Part shown: piece by piece, positions 16,994 through 25,339 of the stretch
Layout: each line of letters starts with the position of its first letter
Position numbering within the stretch: position 1 is the stretch's first letter
Origin: Scleromatobacter sp039920745
GTDB taxonomy: Bacteria; Pseudomonadota; Gammaproteobacteria; Burkholderiales; Burkholderiaceae_C
Direction of reading: 5' to 3'
NCBI GenBank assembly: GCA_039920745.1
Contig: JBDSDD010000002.1
Span: 1-64,000 of the forward strand
Length of the DNA stretch: 64,000 nucleotides
Program-made: the position numbers and the translations under genes
Notes under the pieces: generated by a model
Seen by the model: the letters and a program-made list of their open reading frames with translations, nothing else
What the model was told of the DNA's origin: nothing
Databases searched by the model: none

Positions 16994-17970
16994 CAGGGCC
17001 TCTGCTGGAGGTACGAGACCTGTGCGTCGAGTTCCCGACGCGCCACGGCACGCTGCGTGCGCTCGATGGCGTGTCCTTCGACATCTCCGCCGGCGAGATC
17101 CTGGGCATCGTCGGCGAGTCGGGCGCAGGCAAGTCGCTCACCGGCGCCGCGATCATCGGGCTGCTCGAGCCGCCCGGTCGCGTGTGTGGCGGCCAGATCC
17201 TGCTCGAAGGCCGGCGCATCGACGACCTGCGCAACGACTCGATGCGCCTTCTCCGGGGCAAGGAGATTGGCGCGATCTTCCAGGATCCGCTGACCTCGCT
17301 CAACCCGCTCTACACCGTGGGCCGCCAACTGGTGGAGACCTTGCGCACGCATCTGCCGTTGAGCGCGGCGCAGGCGCGCGAACGAGCGATCGACCTGCTG
17401 CGCCAGACCGGCATTCCCGCGCCCGAGGCGCGGCTCGCGCAGTACCCGCACGAGTTTTCCGGCGGCATGCGCCAGCGCGTCGTGATCGCGCTCGCGCTGG
17501 CCGGCGAGCCCAAGCTGATCATCGCCGACGAGCCGACCACCGCGCTCGATGTCGCGGTGCAGGCGCAGATCATCCGCCTGCTGCGCGGCCTGACGCAGGC
17601 GCACGGCGCGTCGGTCATGCTCATCACCCACGACATGGGCGTGATTGCCGAGACCTGCGACCGCGTGGCCGTGATGTACGCCGGGCGCATCGTCGAGATC
17701 GGCCCGGTGGACGAGATCATCCACCGGCCGGCGCATCCGTACACCGTGGGCTTGATGGCCTCGGTGCCGTCGCTGTACGACGACGCGGGGCGCCTCGCGC
17801 AGATCCAGGGCTCGCTGCCGCGGCTCGGCGAGATCCCGGCGGGCTGCGCGTTCCATCCCCGCTGCCCGAAGGCCAGCCCGCGCTGCAGCGACGAGCGACC
17901 CGACCTGGCGCTCGTGCAGCGCACCCGCGCCGCGTGCTGGTGGCCCATCATCGAAAGCGCCAGCGCATGA
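16990..17970 (+). CDS. peptide ABC transporter ATP-binding protein, DppD-like
   Basis: An ABC ATPase of 326 residues: Walker A GESGAGKS, Q-loop IFQDPLTSLNP, signature FSGGMRQRV, Walker B LIIADEPTTALD and H-loop ITHDMG. The C-terminal oligopeptide-transporter domain has the cysteines of GCAFHPRCPKASPRC, which in DppD homologues ligate an iron-sulfur cluster. It pairs with the following ATPase. Confidence 0.93.
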   Translation: MTGPLLEVRDLCVEFPTRHGTLRALDGVSFDISAGEILGIVGESGAGKSLTGAAIIGLLEPPGRVCGGQILLEGRRIDDLRNDSMRLLRGKEIGAIFQDPLTSLNPLYTVGRQLVETLRTHLPLSAAQARERAIDLLRQTGIPAPEARLAQYPHEFSGGMRQRVVIALALAGEPKLIIADEPTTALDVAVQAQIIRLLRGLTQAHGASVMLITHDMGVIAETCDRVAVMYAGRIVEIGPVDEIIHRPAHPYTVGLMASVPSLYDDAGRLAQIQGSLPRLGEIPAGCAFHPRCPKASPRCSDERPDLALVQRTRAACWWPIIESASA

Positions 17971-19007
17971 CGGAGCAGGGCGCCTTCGCGAACGGGCGGC
18001 TCGCGACCCCGTCCACGGCCGTCGTGGAGGCGCGCCGCCTGGGCAAGACGTTCCAGCTCAACGTCGCGTGGACGGATCGCCTGTTGCGGCGCTCCGGGCC
18101 CGGGCGCATCGTCGCCGTCGACGACGTGAGCTTCAGCATCGCGCGTGGCCGTACGCTGGCGCTGGTGGGCGAGTCGGGCTGCGGCAAGAGCACGCTGGCG
18201 CGAATGATGGTGGGGCTGGAGACACCCACGCAGGGCAATGCCTGGGTCGATCGCCTCGACGTGCAGGCCACGCTGGCCGGCTCCGACGGCGCGGCGCGGG
18301 CGTTGCGGCGGCGCATGCAGATGGTGTTCCAGGATCCGTATGCCAGTCTCAATCCGCGCTGGCGCGTCGGCGACATCGTCGCCGAGCCCCTGCTGGAACA
18401 CGGCCTGATCCTGCGCGACGAGGCGCCGCAGCGTGTGGCGGCGCTGCTCGCGTCGGTGGGTCTCGAGGGCCTCGACGTGCGCAAGTTCCCGCACCAGTTC
18501 TCGGGCGGCCAGCGCCAGCGGGTGTCGATCGCGCGCGCGATCGCCACCGGCCCGGAGTTCCTGGTCTGCGACGAGCCGACGTCGTCGCTGGACGTGTCCG
18601 TGCAGGCCCAAGTGCTCAACCTCCTGGTGGACCTGCAGCGCGAACGCGCGCTCACCTGCCTGTTCATTTCGCACAACCTGGTCGTGGTGCGCTACGTGGC
18701 CGACGACGTGGGCGTGATGTACCTCGGCCGGCTGGTCGAATTCGCACCCAAGGCCGAGCTGTTTGCCGCGCCGCGCCATCCGTATACGCGCATGCTGCTG
18801 GCCGCGGTGCCGGACCTGCGCGGCCGGGAGCGCCAACGGGAGCCGGTGCTCGGCGAGGTGCCCGACCCCCTCGCACCGCCCAAAGGCTGCGCTTTCCATC
18901 CGCGCTGCCCGCACGCGAACGAGCGCTGCCGGGTCGAGCGGCCGGCGACGCTGCCCTCGGGAACTGTGCAGGTGGCGTGTCACGCCATCCAGGAAGGGCG
19001 GCTCTAG
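17967..19007 (+). CDS. peptide ABC transporter ATP-binding protein, DppF-like
   Basis: The second ATPase (346 residues) has Walker A GESGCGKST, Q-loop VFQDPYASLNPRW, signature FSGGQRQRV, Walker B LVCDEPTSSLD and H-loop ISHNL, plus the C-terminal GCAFHPRCPHANERC. With the three genes before it, it forms a complete membrane importer. No periplasmic binding-protein gene is next to the operon in this window. Its TAG stop shares a CTAG with the stop of the convergent lptM gene. Confidence 0.93.
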   Translation: MTEQGAFANGRLATPSTAVVEARRLGKTFQLNVAWTDRLLRRSGPGRIVAVDDVSFSIARGRTLALVGESGCGKSTLARMMVGLETPTQGNAWVDRLDVQATLAGSDGAARALRRRMQMVFQDPYASLNPRWRVGDIVAEPLLEHGLILRDEAPQRVAALLASVGLEGLDVRKFPHQFSGGQRQRVSIARAIATGPEFLVCDEPTSSLDVSVQAQVLNLLVDLQRERALTCLFISHNLVVVRYVADDVGVMYLGRLVEFAPKAELFAAPRHPYTRMLLAAVPDLRGRERQREPVLGEVPDPLAPPKGCAFHPRCPHANERCRVERPATLPSGTVQVACHAIQEGRL

Positions 19008-19189
19008 CGGCTTGGCGAACTGGCGCCTTGCGCGGCGGCCGCGGGCGTGGCGGCCGGACCGGCGGGCAGGAACAGCGGCCCCTTCTGGCCGCAGGCCGCC
19101 AGGGCGCACAGCAACGCGCACGCGGCCAAGACTGCGCCGCGCGCAGGGGGGCGGCGCACCGCTAAACTCGTTCCCTGGCATTCATTCAT
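19004..19189 (-). CDS. lptM: LPS translocon maturation chaperone LptM-type small lipoprotein
   Basis: The 61-residue lipoprotein has a hydrophobic signal and lipobox LAAC, with the lipidated cysteine at about 33, followed directly by GQKGPLFLP. That short motif is the conserved part of the LptM family (formerly YifL), which helps the LptD/LptE translocon mature in the outer membrane. The start is uncertain: ATG 19189 or an in-frame ATG at 19210. As in many proteobacteria it is divergent from cyaY. The lysA gene often found downstream is absent here. Confidence 0.82.
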   Translation of the reverse strand: MNECQGTSLAVRRPPARGAVLAACALLCALAACGQKGPLFLPAGPAATPAAAAQGASSPSR

Positions 19190-19208
19190 TTCACGGATTC
19201 TATCGACC

Positions 19209-19556
19209 ATGTCGACCCCGACGCTGCACGACACCGAGTACCAGGCTGCGGCCGAGCGCCTGCTGGGCGCCATCGAGCGCCAATGCGACGACTGGCTGCA
19301 GCAGGGCGCCATCGACATCGACACGAACCGCGCCGGCAGCCTGGTGGAACTCGAGTTTCCGAACGGCAGCAAGATCGTCGTCAACAAGCAGCCGCCGCTG
19401 CGCGAGATCTGGCTGGCGGCGCGCAACGGCGGCTTCCACTTCAAGCTCGTCGACGGCGCCTGGCGCGACACCCGCGACGGCGCCGAATTCTTCGCGCGCC
19501 TGTCGGAAGAGGCGGGACGCCAGGGCGGCCAGACGCTGAATTTCGCGGCCAGCTGA
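19209..19556 (+). CDS. cyaY: iron donor / frataxin-like protein
   Basis: CyaY is the bacterial frataxin that modulates iron-sulfur cluster assembly. The 115-residue product shows the frataxin features: an acidic N-terminal helix (HDTEYQAAAERLLGAIERQCDDW), IDTNRAGSLVELEFPNGSKIVVNKQ and EIWLAARNGGFHF. The start ATG 19209 lies 19 bases from the lptM start, so the two share a very short divergent promoter. The 190 bases to the convergent mrcA hold no clear terminator. Confidence 0.93.
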   Translation: MSTPTLHDTEYQAAAERLLGAIERQCDDWLQQGAIDIDTNRAGSLVELEFPNGSKIVVNKQPPLREIWLAARNGGFHFKLVDGAWRDTRDGAEFFARLSEEAGRQGGQTLNFAAS

Positions 19557-19746
19557 CGGCACCCCACGCCCGGTCAACCGCCCTCGTCCCGCTGCCACGC
19601 CACGTCTTCGACCATCTGCGGCGCGTCGGTTTCACGGTGCGCGATGGCGGTTTGCCTGTCGGTGCGCTGGCCGGGGGGCGCCCATCGATTCGCGCACGAC
19701 CTGGCCGGCGTGCTCGCGCAGCCGCGCAGCGGCGCTGACCCGCCGA

Positions 19747-22137
19747 TCAGTTACCTGTCTTGAACAGGTCGAGGATGCTCTTCTTCTCGTCGTCGGTGGT
19801 CTGCTGCGGCATCTTGTCGTCCAGCCCCAGGCCGCTGACGCCGCTGGCTGGGCCGAACTCGTCGTAGAACCACTCGCCGTTGACGTTCATCACGCCTGCG
19901 GGAGGCTCCAACGGCACCTGCGGTACATCCTTCAGCGCGGTTTGCATGAACTCGATCCACACCGGCAGCGCGAGACCGCCGCCTGTCTCGCGGTCGCCCA
20001 GCTTGCGGGGCGTGTCGTAGCCGATCCAGACCACCGCGGCCAGCGACGGCTGGAAGCCGCAGAACCAGGCGTCGAGCGAATCGTTGGTGGTGCCGGTCTT
20101 GCCGTACAGGTCGGGGCGCTTGAGCACGGCCTGCGCACGCGCGGCCGTGCCGCTGCGCGTGACGGTGTTGAGCAACGACTCGATCATGAAGGCGTTGCGT
20201 GGCTCGATCGCGCGCATCGAGTCATTGAATGGCCGGGGCACCTCCTCGTGCAGGATCTTGCCGCGCGTGTCGGACACCTTGGTGATCAGGATCGGATTGA
20301 CGCGGTAGCCGCCTGTGGCGAACACGCCGTAGGCGGTCGACATCTGCATCGGCGTGACCGAACCCGAGCCGAGCGCCATCGTCAGATAGGGCGGGTGCTT
20401 TTCCGGGTCGAAGCCGAAGCGCGAGATCCACTGCTGAGCGTAGGCCGGCCCCACCGATTGCAGGATTCGGATCGACACCATGTTCTTGGACTTGGCGAGC
20501 GCGTTGCGCAGCGTCATCGGGCCTTCGAACTTGCCGTCGTAGTTCTTCGGCTCCCAGGGCTGGCTGCCGGTGGTGCCGGCGTCGAAGAACAGCGGCGCGT
20601 CATTGATCACCGTCGACCCGTTGAAGCCCTTCTCGATCGCGCTCGAGTAGATGAAGGGCTTGAAGCTGGAGCCGGGCTGACGCCACGCCTGCGTCACGTG
20701 GTTGAACTTGTTCTTGCCGTAGTCGAAGCCGCCCACGAGCGCGCGGATCGCGCCAGTGGCCGGCTCGGTGGCCACAAACGCACCTTCCACGTCCGGCAAC
20801 TGCGTCAGTGTCCAGTCGCCCTTGTCGGTCTTCATCACGCGCACGATGGCGCCGGGGCGGATCTGCACCTTCGGGTCGGCCTTGGGCGACAGGCCCGACG
20901 TCACCGGCTTGAGGCCATCGCCCGTCACCGTGACCGAGTCGCCTGACTGCAGCACGATCACCACCTTCTTGGGCGACGCCTCCAGCACGACGGCGGCCTT
21001 GAGATCGTCGTTGTCGGGGTGGTCGGCGAGCGCCTCGGCGATGCGCGCGTCGAGCGCCTTCGGGTCGGCTGGCAAGTCGACATAGCCCTCCGGGCCCCTG
21101 AATTGCTGGCGACGCTCGAAGTCCATGATCCCGCGCCTGAGAGCGTGGTACGCAGACAACTGGTCTGTTGAATTGACGGTCAACGTGACATTCAGACCGC
21201 GCGTATAGGCTTCGTCGCCGTATTGCGCGAACACGAACTGGCGCGCCATTTCGGCCACGTATTCTGCGTGGATCGGCGACTCGCTCGGCGCCCGGTATGT
21301 CAACACCTGGGCGTGCGCAGTCTTGCGCTCGTCTTCGGTGACGAATCCGTTTTCGAACATTCGATCGATGATGTACTGCTGGCGCTGAGTCGCGCGCCGC
21401 GGGTTGGCGATCGGGTTGTAGCTCGAAGGCGCCTTGGGCAATCCGGCCAGCATCGCCGCCTCGCCGATGCTGATGTCCTTCAGGGGTTTGCCGAAATAGA
21501 TTTCGCTGGCCGACGCGAAGCCGTACGCCCGTTGACCCAGATAAATCTGGTTCATGTACAGCTCCAGAATCTGATCCTTGCTCAATTGCGACTCGATCCG
21601 AAGCGCCAGCAGAATCTCGTAGAGCTTGCGGGTAAACGTCTTTTCCGTTGACAGATAGAAGTTGCGCGCCACCTGCATCGTGATGGTGGAGGCGCCCTGG
21701 CTGCGCGCTTCCCCGACGTTGGCCATGCCGGCGCGGATCACGCCGAGGTAGTCGACGCCGCCGTGGTGGTAGAAACGCGCGTCCTCGATCGCCAGTACGG
21801 CGTCGCGCATCACCTTGGGGATCTGGGCGATCGGGACGAACTGTCTCCTTTCCTCACCATATTCACCAAGAAGCACGCCGTCAGAAGAAAAAACCCGTAA
21901 CGGTAATTTCGGGCGGTAATCGGTCAATGCGCTCAGCTCGGGCATCTTGGGATACGCCACGGCGAGTCCGATCGCCACGCAGATTGCAACACCGAGTAAC
22001 AACGCCAACACGCCGGCGCCAATTGTCAAAACGCCTCGCAGCACTCCCCGGGTGGCGCGCACCGCCCAATGGGGAGCAGGGCCGCCACGGGGCGTCAGGG
22101 TCGGAAGATTGGCAGGCGTGCTGTCTGGATCGCTCAT
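19747..22137 (-). CDS. mrcA: penicillin-binding protein 1A (bifunctional transglycosylase/transpeptidase)
   Basis: The 796-residue class A PBP polymerises and cross-links peptidoglycan. A membrane anchor lies at about residues 30-60. The GT51 domain follows, with the catalytic glutamate in AIEDARFYHHGGVDYLG and the second motif QGASTITMQVARNFYL. After an OB-like region comes the transpeptidase, with active serine S490 in GSSFKPFIYSSA and the KTGT motif in LYGKTGTTNDSLDAW. It is divergent from pilM, the usual neighbour in betaproteobacteria and gammaproteobacteria. Confidence 0.96.
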   Translation of the reverse strand: MSDPDSTPANLPTLTPRGGPAPHWAVRATRGVLRGVLTIGAGVLALLLGVAICVAIGLAVAYPKMPELSALTDYRPKLPLRVFSSDGVLLGEYGEERRQFVPIAQIPKVMRDAVLAIEDARFYHHGGVDYLGVIRAGMANVGEARSQGASTITMQVARNFYLSTEKTFTRKLYEILLALRIESQLSKDQILELYMNQIYLGQRAYGFASASEIYFGKPLKDISIGEAAMLAGLPKAPSSYNPIANPRRATQRQQYIIDRMFENGFVTEDERKTAHAQVLTYRAPSESPIHAEYVAEMARQFVFAQYGDEAYTRGLNVTLTVNSTDQLSAYHALRRGIMDFERRQQFRGPEGYVDLPADPKALDARIAEALADHPDNDDLKAAVVLEASPKKVVIVLQSGDSVTVTGDGLKPVTSGLSPKADPKVQIRPGAIVRVMKTDKGDWTLTQLPDVEGAFVATEPATGAIRALVGGFDYGKNKFNHVTQAWRQPGSSFKPFIYSSAIEKGFNGSTVINDAPLFFDAGTTGSQPWEPKNYDGKFEGPMTLRNALAKSKNMVSIRILQSVGPAYAQQWISRFGFDPEKHPPYLTMALGSGSVTPMQMSTAYGVFATGGYRVNPILITKVSDTRGKILHEEVPRPFNDSMRAIEPRNAFMIESLLNTVTRSGTAARAQAVLKRPDLYGKTGTTNDSLDAWFCGFQPSLAAVVWIGYDTPRKLGDRETGGGLALPVWIEFMQTALKDVPQVPLEPPAGVMNVNGEWFYDEFGPASGVSGLGLDDKMPQQTTDDEKKSILDLFKTGN

Positions 22138-22361
22138 GAATGTGGGCCGGGGATGTAAGCGCCGATTATAGAAACCGACAAGTCTCGCTTAAGCTGCTGG
22201 TGACAGGGTCGAAGTCCATCAAATCGCGGATATGACATCGTCCCTGCAGTTTCAACCATCTCTTATGACGATCAAATGCCTTGGAAATACGGGCATTCCC
22301 GCACACTAACTTTGTTTTCCTGTCGTTGTTGCTGATAGGATTGCCGCAAAATATCAACCCG

Positions 22362-22379
22362 GCGCTCTCATTCGAGCGC
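22362..22379 (+). promoter_or_regulatory. hairpin in the pilM 5' region
   Basis: GCGCTC and GAGCGC form a 6-bp stem with a 6-base loop, ending 17 bases before the GTG start of pilM. No T-run follows. It could affect translation of the first pilus gene. The 259-base mrcA-pilM gap is locally AT-rich and must hold the divergent promoters, but I cannot place them with confidence. Confidence 0.3.
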
Positions 22380-22396
22380 TGTCGGAGCATGTCCTC

Positions 22397-23476
22397 GTGT
22401 CAATTCTCGATAGCATTTTCGGCCGCAAGCATCCACCCATGATCGGGCTCGATGTCAGCTCGTCCAGCGCCAAGCTGGTGGAGCTGGGTCAAACCCCGTC
22501 CGGAGACCTGGTACTCGAGCGTTTTGCGAGCGAGCCGTTCGAGAAGGGCTGGATCGCCGACGGCCAGATCGAAAAATTCGACGAAGTGGCCGATGCCGTA
22601 CGTCGACTGGTCGCCAAGAGCGGCGCCAAGACGCGCGACGTGGTGATGGCCATGCCGCAGTCGGCCGTGATCACCAAGCGGATCGTACTGCCCGCCGGTC
22701 TCCGCGAGACCGAGATGGAGATTCAGGTCGAATCCGAAGCTCATCAGTACATCCCGTTCTCGCTGGACGAGGTAAGCCTCGACTTTTGCGTTATCGGCCC
22801 GAGCCAGAGTTCGATCGGAGACGTCGACGTCCTGATCGCTGCGTCGCGCAAGGATCGCGTTCAGGATCGCCAGGGCCTGGCGGAAGCCGCCGGCCTGAAG
22901 CCGGTCGTGCTCGACATCGAATCGCACGCCTCGCGGCTGGCCATGGGCCGCGTCATCTCCAGCCTGCCCGAACAGGGCAAGGACATGCTCGTTGCGCTGT
23001 TCGAGATCGGCGCCGACACGGCCGGCCTGAAGGTGCTGCGCGGCGACGAGATGCTGTACGACCGCGACCAGACGTTCGGCGGCGCCCAGCTCACCCAGCT
23101 CATCTCGCGCCAGTACGGCTTCTCGTTCGAGGAAGCCGAGCAGAAAAAGCTGGCCGGAGACCTGCCGGAAGACTTCGAGACCACGCTGCTGCAACCTTTC
23201 GTCGACAGCCTGGCCCACGAGATTGGACGCGCGCTGCAGTACTTCTTCACCAGCACGCCGCACCACAAGGTCGACTACGTGATGCTGGCCGGCGGCACGG
23301 CCTCGCTGGCGGGCCTGCGCGAGCGCGTCAAGGAAGTGACCGGCTTCGCGTGCCGCGTCGTCAATCCATTCGAGAACATGAAGTTGGGGAGCGCCGTGCG
23401 GGAAGGCAAGCTGCGACGTGAAGCGCCCTCCTACCTGACCGCTTGCGGGCTGGCGATGCGGAGGTTCGTGCAGTGA
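22397..23476 (+). CDS. pilM: type IV pilus assembly protein PilM (actin-like)
   Basis: PilM is a cytoplasmic actin-like ATPase-fold protein that binds the N-terminus of PilN and links the pilus motor to the inner-membrane alignment complex. The 359-residue product shows the fold's motifs: IGLDVSSSSAKLVEL (phosphate 1), ALFEIGADTAGLKVL (phosphate 2) and VMLAGGTASLAGL (adenosine). The start is GTG 22397, with a GGAG upstream. It overlaps pilN by four bases. Confidence 0.95.
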   Translation: MSILDSIFGRKHPPMIGLDVSSSSAKLVELGQTPSGDLVLERFASEPFEKGWIADGQIEKFDEVADAVRRLVAKSGAKTRDVVMAMPQSAVITKRIVLPAGLRETEMEIQVESEAHQYIPFSLDEVSLDFCVIGPSQSSIGDVDVLIAASRKDRVQDRQGLAEAAGLKPVVLDIESHASRLAMGRVISSLPEQGKDMLVALFEIGADTAGLKVLRGDEMLYDRDQTFGGAQLTQLISRQYGFSFEEAEQKKLAGDLPEDFETTLLQPFVDSLAHEIGRALQYFFTSTPHHKVDYVMLAGGTASLAGLRERVKEVTGFACRVVNPFENMKLGSAVREGKLRREAPSYLTACGLAMRRFVQ

Positions 23477-24117
23477 TTCTGATCAATCTGTTGCCCCACC
23501 GCGAAGCGCGGCGCCAGCAACGCAAGAATGCGTTCTTCGCCGGGATTGGCTTTGCCGTGCTGTTCGGTGCCGCGGTCATCGGGGGCTGGTACACCGTGGT
23601 CAACGCGCAGATCAACACGCAGGAAGAGCACAACCAGTTCTTGTCCAACGAGATCAAGCGCCTCGACGCGCAGATCGCAGACGTCGCCACCCTCAAGGCC
23701 GAAATCGCGGCCCTGAAGGCGCGGCAGAAGGCGGTCGAAGACCTCCAGGCCGACCGCAACATGCCGGTCTACCTGCTCAACGAACTGGTCAAGCAGACGC
23801 CTGAAGGTGTCTACCTGACGAGCGTGAAGCAGGGCGGCCAGCAGGTGGCAATCACCGGCGTGGCGCAGACCAACGAACGCATTTCCGAATTCCTGCGCAA
23901 CACGGCCAACAACTCGCCGTGGCTCGAGAGGCCCATTCTTGTCGAGATCCGCGCGCAGACGATGGTTGTCGCGGGCAGCAAGGACCAGCGTCGCATGTTC
24001 GCATTCATCATGGGCGTGACGCTCAAGCGTCCGCCTGCTCCGGGATCGGCCGCCAGCGCGGCATCCGGCGCAGCCGCGATGGCACCGGCTTCGGCCGCTT
24101 CGACGGCGACGAGGTAA
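23473..24117 (+). CDS. pilN: type IV pilus inner-membrane protein PilN
   Basis: PilN begins MILINLLPHREARRQQRK, the conserved PilM-binding INLLPxR motif, followed by one membrane helix (about residues 21-45), a coiled coil and a periplasmic ferredoxin-like domain. The 214-residue protein ends in an alanine-rich tail. GTG 23473 overlaps the pilM stop and puts the INLLP motif at the very N-terminus, so it is preferred to an upstream start. It dimerises with PilO. Confidence 0.94.
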   Translation: MILINLLPHREARRQQRKNAFFAGIGFAVLFGAAVIGGWYTVVNAQINTQEEHNQFLSNEIKRLDAQIADVATLKAEIAALKARQKAVEDLQADRNMPVYLLNELVKQTPEGVYLTSVKQGGQQVAITGVAQTNERISEFLRNTANNSPWLERPILVEIRAQTMVVAGSKDQRRMFAFIMGVTLKRPPAPGSAASAASGAAAMAPASAASTATR

Positions 24118-24119
24118 GC

Positions 24120-24806
24120 ATGGCTACTCTGGCAAAAGACCGAAGCGCGGATTTCCTCGCCGCAATGCGCGGCGGACTCGGGCAATTCCGCGATCTGAAC
24201 CCCAATCAGCCGGGCCAGTGGCCGCTGCTGCCGCGCTTGGCCGTGTGGACGTTCGTCACTGTGCTGGTCGTGGCCGCGGGCTGGTTCCTGGGCCTCAGTG
24301 ACCAGGCCAACGACTTGCAGGCGGCGCGCGACAAGGAACCCACGCTCAAGAACGAGTACCGCACGAAGCTCGCGCAGGCGATCAACCTCGATGCGCTGAA
24401 GAAGCAGAAGGAAGATGTCCAGACCTTCGTCACGCAGCTCGAGAAGCAGTTGCCGGGCAAGGCCGAGATGGACGCGCTGCTGACCGACATCAACCAGGCC
24501 GGTGTCGGCCGCGGTCTCGTCATCGACCAGTTCATCCCGGGTCAGACGCAGACCAAGGAGTACTACGCTGAGCTGCCGATCGCGATCCGCGTCACCGGAC
24601 GCTTCCATGACATCGGCGCATTTGCCGCAGACATCGCCGCGCTGTCGCGCATCGTGACACTGCACAACCTGTCGATCACGCCGGATCCGAAGTCGGCGGG
24701 CGGCGGTCTGTCCATGGAAGCGCTGGCACGTACCTATCGCTACCTGGATTCGGCCGAGGTCATCCAGGCGCGCGCGGCCAGCGGCGTTGTAGGGGGCAAG
24801 AAATAA
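24120..24806 (+). CDS. pilO: type IV pilus inner-membrane protein PilO
   Basis: PilO partners PilN in the inner-membrane alignment subcomplex. The 228-residue protein has one helix near residues 40-60 (LAVWTFVTVLVVAAGWFLG), a coiled-coil stretch and a periplasmic domain ending in GRFHDIGAFAADIAALSRIVTLHNLSI, which is typical of PilO. The start follows the pilN stop by two bases and its stop overlaps pilP by one base (TAATG). Confidence 0.94.
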   Translation: MATLAKDRSADFLAAMRGGLGQFRDLNPNQPGQWPLLPRLAVWTFVTVLVVAAGWFLGLSDQANDLQAARDKEPTLKNEYRTKLAQAINLDALKKQKEDVQTFVTQLEKQLPGKAEMDALLTDINQAGVGRGLVIDQFIPGQTQTKEYYAELPIAIRVTGRFHDIGAFAADIAALSRIVTLHNLSITPDPKSAGGGLSMEALARTYRYLDSAEVIQARAASGVVGGKK

Positions 24807-25339
24807 TGAAGCGAATTCTCTGCATCATGGCGGGAGCGCTGATGTTGACGGCCCTCGGCGCCTGCACTGCTGACAATGACGAGTTGATTTCCTGGATGGA
24901 GCAGCAGCACAAGGAAGTCAAGCCGAGTGTTGCGCCGATCTATCCGCCCAAGAAGTTCGACCCGCAAGCCTATTTGGGCGTGACGGGCGTGGAGCCCTTC
25001 GGCACGCAGAAGCTGATCCCGGTAGGCGGCCCGTCGAACGGCAAGGGCAGCGTCCTGCTGGCGGCCGCCAAGGCGCACGCCACGCAGGAGCTCGAGTCCT
25101 ATCCGTTGGACAGCATGTCAATGGTCGGTTCGCTCCAGCAGGGTGGCAAGACGCACGCACTGCTGATGGTCGAAAGCCGCCTCCACGACGTCAAGTTGGG
25201 GGACTGGATCGGGCAGAACTACGGCCAGATCACCACCATCACGGACTCACAGATTACCTTGCGGGAAACCGTGCAAGACCCAACGGGTGAATGGATAGAG
25301 CGCACCAGCACCCTCCAGATTCAGGAGAAGGCGCGATGA
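24806..25339 (+). CDS. pilP: type IV pilus lipoprotein PilP
   Basis: PilP is an inner-membrane lipoprotein that joins PilN/PilO to the secretin PilQ. The 177-residue precursor has lipobox LGAC with the modified cysteine at 20. An extended linker follows, then the beta-sandwich domain (MSMVGSLQQGGKTHALLM, VKLGDWIGQNYGQITTI), characteristic of PilP. ATGA overlap with pilQ indicates coupled synthesis of the pair. Confidence 0.94.
   Translation: MKRILCIMAGALMLTALGACTADNDELISWMEQQHKEVKPSVAPIYPPKKFDPQAYLGVTGVEPFGTQKLIPVGGPSNGKGSVLLAAAKAHATQELESYPLDSMSMVGSLQQGGKTHALLMVESRLHDVKLGDWIGQNYGQITTITDSQITLRETVQDPTGEWIERTSTLQIQEKAR

Noticed and set aside
19557..19746. Possible small gene between cyaY and mrcA
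   Set aside because: Frames across this 190-base gap are short, lack ribosome-binding sites and give Arg/Pro-rich translations.
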